Below, in pieces: positions 62,893 through 64,000 of a stretch of DNA of 64,000 nucleotides. Where the stretch lies: contig NZ_LZEU01000001.1 in the NCBI RefSeq assembly GCF_014490745.1, positions 1,325,501 through 1,389,500 on the forward strand, read 5' to 3'. Source of the DNA: Pseudomonas alcaligenes (lineage in GTDB: Bacteria > Pseudomonadota > Gammaproteobacteria > Pseudomonadales > Pseudomonadaceae). The stretch's first letter is position 1. Each line of letters starts with the position of its first letter. The position numbers and the translations under genes are program-made. The notes under the pieces are model-generated. The model ran no database searches. It was not told the origin of the DNA and saw only the letters and a list, made by a program, of their open reading frames with translations.

Positions 62893-64000
62893 CCAATTTG
62901 ACCCAGATCGCCTACAGCGGCGTGCGTGCCTCGCAGATCGCCCTGTCGGTTACCGGGCAGAACACCGCCAACGTCAATACTCCCGGTTTCAGCCGCCTGA
63001 GCACGGTGATGAGCTCCGTCTCCGGGCAGGGCAGCCGCAGCGGTGGTGGGGTCGAGGTGACCAGCATCCGGCGCATCTCCGACGACTTCCTCAACCAGCA
63101 GTTGTGGCGCGCCAGCACCTCGCAGAACTACTACAGCACCTCGCAGCAGTACCTGACGGCGCTGGAGGAGCTGATGGCCGGCGACGGTTCGAGCATCAGC
63201 AACGGCCTGGACAACTTCTTCGCCGCCCTCAGCGAGGCCAGCGCCACCCCGGATTCGGTGGCCCTGCGCCAGCAAATCATCGGCGAGGCCGGCAACCTGG
63301 CCCAGCGCTTCAACACCCTGGGCAGCAACATCTATACCCAGCTGCGTTCGCTGCAGGAGCAGCGCAGCGCAATGGTCAGCGAGATCAACGGCCTGACCAG
63401 CAACATCGCCCTGCTGAACAAGAAGATCGTCGCCACCGAGGCCGCCGGCGCCGACACCTCGGCCCTGCAGGATCAGCGCGAGAGCCTGGTTACCCAGCTC
63501 AGCAAGTTCGCCAGCATCCGCACCAACAGCGCCGCCGACGGCTCGCTGTCGGTGTCCCTGGCCAACGGTCAGCCGCTGGTGGCGACCGCCTCGGCGGCGC
63601 AGCTGAGTGTCAGCCTGACCGCCACCGGCGAGCAGGAGATCGGCCTGTCGTTCGCCGGCACCACCTTCTCCCTCAGCCAGGACAACCTCGGCGGCTCCCT
63701 CGGCGCGCTGTACGACACCGAGTACCAGGTGCTGCGTCCCAACCAGGACGCCTTGAGCGAAATGGCCGAGCAGCTGGCGCAGATGGTCAACGACACCCTG
63801 GCCACCGGCTATGACCTGAACGGCAACCCCGGCCAGCCCCTGCTGCTGTTCAGCCCCGGCAGCAGCGCCAACATGCTCAGCCTCAGCGGCCTGCAGCCCA
63901 GCGAGCTGGCGCTGTCCGACACTGCCGGCGAGACCGGCAACAACGGCACCCTGCTCGAGCTGCTGGAGCTGCGCAACCAGAGCATCACCGTTAGCGGCAA
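62889..64000 (+). CDS. flgK: Hook-filament junction protein FlgK, lateral-type (partial)
   Basis: The first ~370 residues are present; the gene runs past the right edge. From the GTG at 62889 the protein begins MTNLTQIAYSGVRASQIALS, then GQNTANVNTPGFSR, the FlgK signature. The rest continues as a helical and beta domain. It overlaps the flgJ stop codon. flgL would be expected next outside the window. Confidence 0.93.
   Translation, partial: MTNLTQIAYSGVRASQIALSVTGQNTANVNTPGFSRLSTVMSSVSGQGSRSGGGVEVTSIRRISDDFLNQQLWRASTSQNYYSTSQQYLTALEELMAGDGSSISNGLDNFFAALSEASATPDSVALRQQIIGEAGNLAQRFNTLGSNIYTQLRSLQEQRSAMVSEINGLTSNIALLNKKIVATEAAGADTSALQDQRESLVTQLSKFASIRTNSAADGSLSVSLANGQPLVATASAAQLSVSLTATGEQEIGLSFAGTTFSLSQDNLGGSLGALYDTEYQVLRPNQDALSEMAEQLAQMVNDTLATGYDLNGNPGQPLLLFSPGSSANMLSLSGLQPSELALSDTAGETGNNGTLLELLELRNQSITVSG

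Overview
The window looks like chromosome from a high-GC gammaproteobacterium of the genus Pseudomonas. The gene order apeB - rluA - minE - minD - minC - (divergent) lpxL and the yjcH-actP pair are typical Pseudomonas neighbourhoods, and the proteins read as close Pseudomonas orthologues. I saw no RNA genes, CRISPR array, integrase or insertion-sequence transposase.

Region 1 (1-30.5 kb) is mostly housekeeping. It starts with a partial ABC uptake operon (permease, phosphatase-superfamily enzyme, periplasmic binding protein) that diverges from a GntR/UTRA regulator. A repeated palindrome at both ends of the shared intergenic region is a good operator candidate. Next come apeB, rluA, minEDC, an LpxL/HtrB acyltransferase, a patatin lipase, a pirin, an MlaA-type protein overlapping an exported alpha/beta hydrolase, small membrane proteins, a membrane GH17 enzyme, an MHYT-GGDEF-EAL c-di-GMP protein, yjcH-actP, lipoproteins, a large class A penicillin-binding protein, a VOC protein, a GST, an FMN glutamate-synthase-family protein and a short Fur-like regulator. 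Four MITE-like intergenic elements with terminal inverted repeats lie between 5.4 and 29.5 kb.

Region 2 (30.6-64 kb) is a nearly complete second flagellar system of the lateral (Laf / E. coli Flag-2) type. Its layout is: a PilZ gene; leftward fliM-fliN-fliP-fliQ-fliR-flhB-flhA; rightward lafK-fliE-F-G-H-I-J and flgM-flgN; rightward fliD-fliS-fliT-fliK-fliL-fliA-motA-motB (equivalent to lafBCDEFSTU); a leftward ToxR/CadC-like regulator (lafZ-like) with a small membrane partner; a leftward flagellin (lafA); leftward flgA; and rightward flgB to flgK, where the window ends inside flgK. It has its own sigma-54 activator (LafK), sigma-28 (LafS), anti-sigma (FlgM), stator and flagellin. There is no fliO, flhF/flhG or chemotaxis gene in the cluster.

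Probable logic: LafK with sigma-54 activates structural operons (a strong -24/-12 site precedes fliD, a weaker one precedes flgB), the hook-basal body forms, FlgM is exported, and LafS switches on late genes. The lafZ pair may add an envelope or surface input. The most unusual points are a FlgJ whose enzymatic half is an SLT-type lytic transglycosylase, a FlhB with NPVH in place of NPTH, a FliM without the usual N-terminal CheY-binding motif, the lafZ pair beside a nested palindrome, and the modular MITE family.
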